Shown here piece by piece: positions 50,992 through 52,498 of a stretch of 52,498 bases of DNA (the first letter of the stretch is position 1; each line of letters starts with the position of its first letter). The notes beneath the pieces were generated by a model. It did not search any database, was not told the DNA's origin, and was given only the letters and a program-made list of their open reading frames with translations. Source of the stretch: Sphingomonas sp. (GTDB lineage Bacteria > Pseudomonadota > Alphaproteobacteria > Sphingomonadales > Sphingomonadaceae). A program made the position numbers and the translations under genes. The stretch covers positions 1 to 52,498 of the forward strand of contig JAEKMC010000070.1 of assembly GCA_019508115.1 (NCBI GenBank), given 5' to 3'.

Positions 50992-51988
50992 TCTGCTGAC
51001 CATCGACACTTATAACGCCGCAGCGCTCGCGGCGATCGACGCGTTTGGCTTGGACGTGCGCGACGTTCGTCCGATCTCCAAGACCGAGAATGTGGTCTTC
51101 CGCATCGAGGAGGCGCAAACCGGGCAGCTCTTTGCGCTGCGGTTGCATCGTCCCGACTATAATGCGCTGGACACGCTGGTGTCAGAGCGGGCGTGGACCT
51201 CCGCATTGGCCGGCGCAGGCATGATTGTGCCGACCGGACGCCAAGCGAGGAACGGGGATTGGTATGTGCCGATCGCGACGCCAGACGCCGCGCAGTGGCG
51301 CTATGCCGGGATCACGGTCTGGCATCAGGGGCGCACGGTTGAAAGCCTGATCGGCACCGAACGCGGTCCGGAGACCTGGCCCTGGTTTCAACGCTTGGGC
51401 GAATTGCTGGGCGACCTGCATACCAACACCGAACACTGGACCATTCCCTCCGGGTTTGTCCGCCACAGTCTGGATATTGCCGGCCTGGCTGGTGAAAAGC
51501 CTTTCTGGGGTCGATTTTGGGAGAGCGCCTGCCTTGATGCGGATGAACGCAGCCTGCTGGGCGCAGCGCGCGAATGGGTGATCGGCGAGCTAGGCAATTT
51601 GCAACGCGAAGGGGCGCCGTTCGGCCTGATTCACGCCGACGGACATCTCGACAACGTGCTGATCAGCGGTGACCGGCTCGGACTGATCGACTTCGATGAT
51701 TGTGCCTTCGGCTGGCATGTGTTCGATTTCGCCGTTTCCTTGCACAGTTCCTGGCCAAGCGAGCATTTTGGGGCAATTCGCGACCATTTTCTGGCCGGCT
51801 ACGCATCTCGCCGCCCATTACCGCACAATGTACTGGAACAATTGGATCTTTTCCTGCTGATCCGATCCTTGATGCTGGTAAGCTGGCGCGAGATGCGGCC
51901 TGATATCACCGGCAATATGCAAAAAGCTCTGTGGATGCCGAAATTGGTTCGGGATGTGCAGCACGCTTTGAACAATAATCGGATTTGA
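50984..51988 (+). CDS. APH-fold phosphotransferase 2
   Basis: 334 residues with the APH/choline kinase fold: LFALRLHRP near the N-terminus for ATP binding, the catalytic loop HADGHLDNVLI (HxDxxxxN) and LIDFDD for metal binding. It is related to phosphotransferase 1 in fold but clearly divergent, so it is a paralogue or an independent recruit and not a recent duplicate. The start overlaps the stop of PLP enzyme 2, so the two proteins are coupled. It probably phosphorylates a small hydroxylated amine handled by PLP enzyme 2. No other substrate clue exists. Confidence 0.8.
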   Translation: MGDLLTIDTYNAAALAAIDAFGLDVRDVRPISKTENVVFRIEEAQTGQLFALRLHRPDYNALDTLVSERAWTSALAGAGMIVPTGRQARNGDWYVPIATPDAAQWRYAGITVWHQGRTVESLIGTERGPETWPWFQRLGELLGDLHTNTEHWTIPSGFVRHSLDIAGLAGEKPFWGRFWESACLDADERSLLGAAREWVIGELGNLQREGAPFGLIHADGHLDNVLISGDRLGLIDFDDCAFGWHVFDFAVSLHSSWPSEHFGAIRDHFLAGYASRRPLPHNVLEQLDLFLLIRSLMLVSWREMRPDITGNMQKALWMPKLVRDVQHALNNNRI

Positions 51989-51999
51989 GCGGAATGATC

Positions 52000-52047
52000 A
52001 TGCGCGTCGAGGCTTACCCCTTCGCGACATTCGGCCTGAATATCTGA
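52000..52047 (+). pseudogene. 15-codon stub with good start signals after kinase 2
   Basis: ATG at 52000 with GAGCGGA upstream, reading MRVEAYPFATFGLNI and then TGA. It begins 11 bp after the kinase 2 stop, as the next gene of an operon would. The start resembles the N-termini of some zinc-type alcohol dehydrogenases, but it is too short to assign. I read it as the 5' stub of a lost gene; chance is a fair alternative. Confidence 0.3.
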
Positions 52048-52073
52048 TGATTAGTTGCATCTAGAGATCGGGG

Positions 52074-52093
52074 GTGGTCCACGCGTGGACCAC
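52074..52093. promoter_or_regulatory. Perfect 20-bp palindrome
   Basis: GTGGTCCACGCGTGGACCAC between the kinase 2 operon and the last gene. As RNA it can form an 8-bp stem with a CGCG loop; it has no T-tract, so it is either a hairpin/weak terminator or an operator. Nothing like it occurs elsewhere in the window. Confidence 0.5.
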
Positions 52094-52222
52094 GAGCAAC
52101 TCAGAACCTTGGCGTCGGAACGCAATTGCCGCTGGGCGCTCATCGTGGCCAAAGGTCGCTTCACGGTTAACGATGTGTTAAATCGAGTCGTTCGGCAGGT
52201 GAGCTAGAGTCCCGCCGGACAC

Positions 52223-52228
52223 TATAAT
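52223..52228 (+). promoter_or_regulatory. TATAAT, possible -10 element of the last gene
   Basis: A perfect TATAAT 22 bp before the ATG at 52251. The -35 region 17 bp upstream is a poor match, so the promoter is a suggestion. Confidence 0.35.
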
Positions 52229-52250
52229 AAATGTCATTAGGGGTAAGGGT

Positions 52251-52498
52251 ATGAAAAGGCTTCACATATTGGCGACTTTAGCTCTTGCTGGTGTTGCTAC
52301 GTCGGCTGCGAGCGCGCAAAATCTAATACCTGGCCATACGGGGTCCATTACCTTTCCGGGCGGCGATAGTGTTCTGCGTCCGGGTTCCGGCTGGGATGCC
52401 GGCTCTACGCCTTCCGAAGTCTTGAGACTAATCGATGGGGTCTTCGCCCCCGAAAGTCAGCAGTGGAATAATGGGTCATATTGGTGGGATGAGACCCA
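52251..52498 (+). CDS. Secreted protein, N-terminal part (C-terminus outside window)
   Basis: The frame is open to the window end (82 codons). MKRLHILATLALAGVATSAASA is a standard Sec signal peptide with an AxA cleavage site. The mature part begins with QNLIPGHTGSITFPGG and has LIDGVFAPESQQWNNGSYWWDE, the pattern of jelly-roll surface proteins that often carry a PEP-CTERM-type sorting signal in sphingomonads; that end is not visible here, so this is only a suggestion. GGGG in AGGGGTAAGGGT lies upstream of the ATG. It is unrelated in sequence to the amine operons and may mark the return to a different locus. Confidence 0.65.
   Translation, partial: MKRLHILATLALAGVATSAASAQNLIPGHTGSITFPGGDSVLRPGSGWDAGSTPSEVLRLIDGVFAPESQQWNNGSYWWDET

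Noticed and set aside
1-52498. tRNA, rRNA, riboswitch and CRISPR arrays
   Set aside because: No cloverleaf, rRNA or repeat-spacer pattern was recognised by reading; a covariance-model scan would be needed to exclude small RNAs.

Overview
The window looks like chromosomal or large-replicon DNA of an alphaproteobacterium of the sphingomonad group (Sphingomonas, Sphingobium or Novosphingobium). This is inferred from the high GC content, two large TonB-dependent receptors used as catabolic importers, a GMC/gluconate-dehydrogenase-type oxidoreductase, an AAHS-type aromatic acid transporter, a lignostilbene-dioxygenase-like carotenoid oxygenase, and a ParB/sigma-4/NT-HEPN/relaxase set of the kind found on sphingomonad plasmids and ICEs. 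It is an accessory catabolic region. I see no rRNA, tRNA, CRISPR array or complete insertion sequence.

Layout. 1-6.4 kb: a leftward cluster (aspartate-dehydrogenase-like protein, GMC oxidoreductase with a predicted Fe-S motif, gluconate dehydrogenase subunit 3, bicupin, CaiB/BaiF CoA-transferase) divergent from an aldehyde dehydrogenase. 6.4-11.2 kb: remnant of a mobile element (ParB, sigma region 4-like protein, nucleotidyltransferase-HEPN protein, SRPBCC protein, relaxase N-terminus) that ends at a sharp scar at 11207-11210, where a relaxase and an amino-acid permease truncate each other. 12.7-16.6 kb: LysR regulator divergent from gabT-gabD. 16.9-18.9 kb: leftward DUF3237-SSADH pair. 19.1-23.0 kb: puuC-like, puuD-like and spuC-like genes. 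23.1-29.8 kb: leftward amidohydrolase/TonB receptor pair and an APC permease, then a GntR/FCD regulator. 29.9-41.2 kb: MarR regulator divergent from carotenoid oxygenase, AAHS transporter and a second TonB receptor, followed by a second MarR, FAD monooxygenase, type B carboxylesterase and beta-lactamase-fold hydrolase. 41.2-42.6 kb: two SnoaL/NTF2-like secreted proteins. 42.8-52.0 kb: two PuuA-like glutamine synthetase homologues, an SDR, and two pairs of APH-fold kinase plus class III PLP enzyme resembling phospho-lyases. The window closes in a secreted protein.

How it may work. Nine copies of a palindrome TGTGATCACA, or a one-base variant, sit between genes from 19 to 48 kb. They lie in front of puuC, puuD-spuC, the TonB1-amidohydrolase operon, gntR, both glutamine synthetase homologues and the SDR-kinase-PLP operon, so these scattered operons look like one regulon. 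The most likely regulator is the GntR/FCD protein at 29110-29826. Together they outline import of an amine-containing substrate, hydrolysis, gamma-glutamylation, transamination or kinase/phospho-lyase removal of the amine, aldehyde oxidation, and flow through GABA/succinate semialdehyde. No PuuB-type oxidase and no PuuR are present. The aromatic genes between 30 and 41 kb share palindromes with this set at receptor promoters, which raises the possibility that the true substrate is an aromatic-amine conjugate.

Signs of decay are frequent: the relaxase/permease scar, a frameshifted aldehyde dehydrogenase relic between two operators (47869-48157), and a 15-codon stub after the last kinase. The region appears to have been assembled and trimmed recently.
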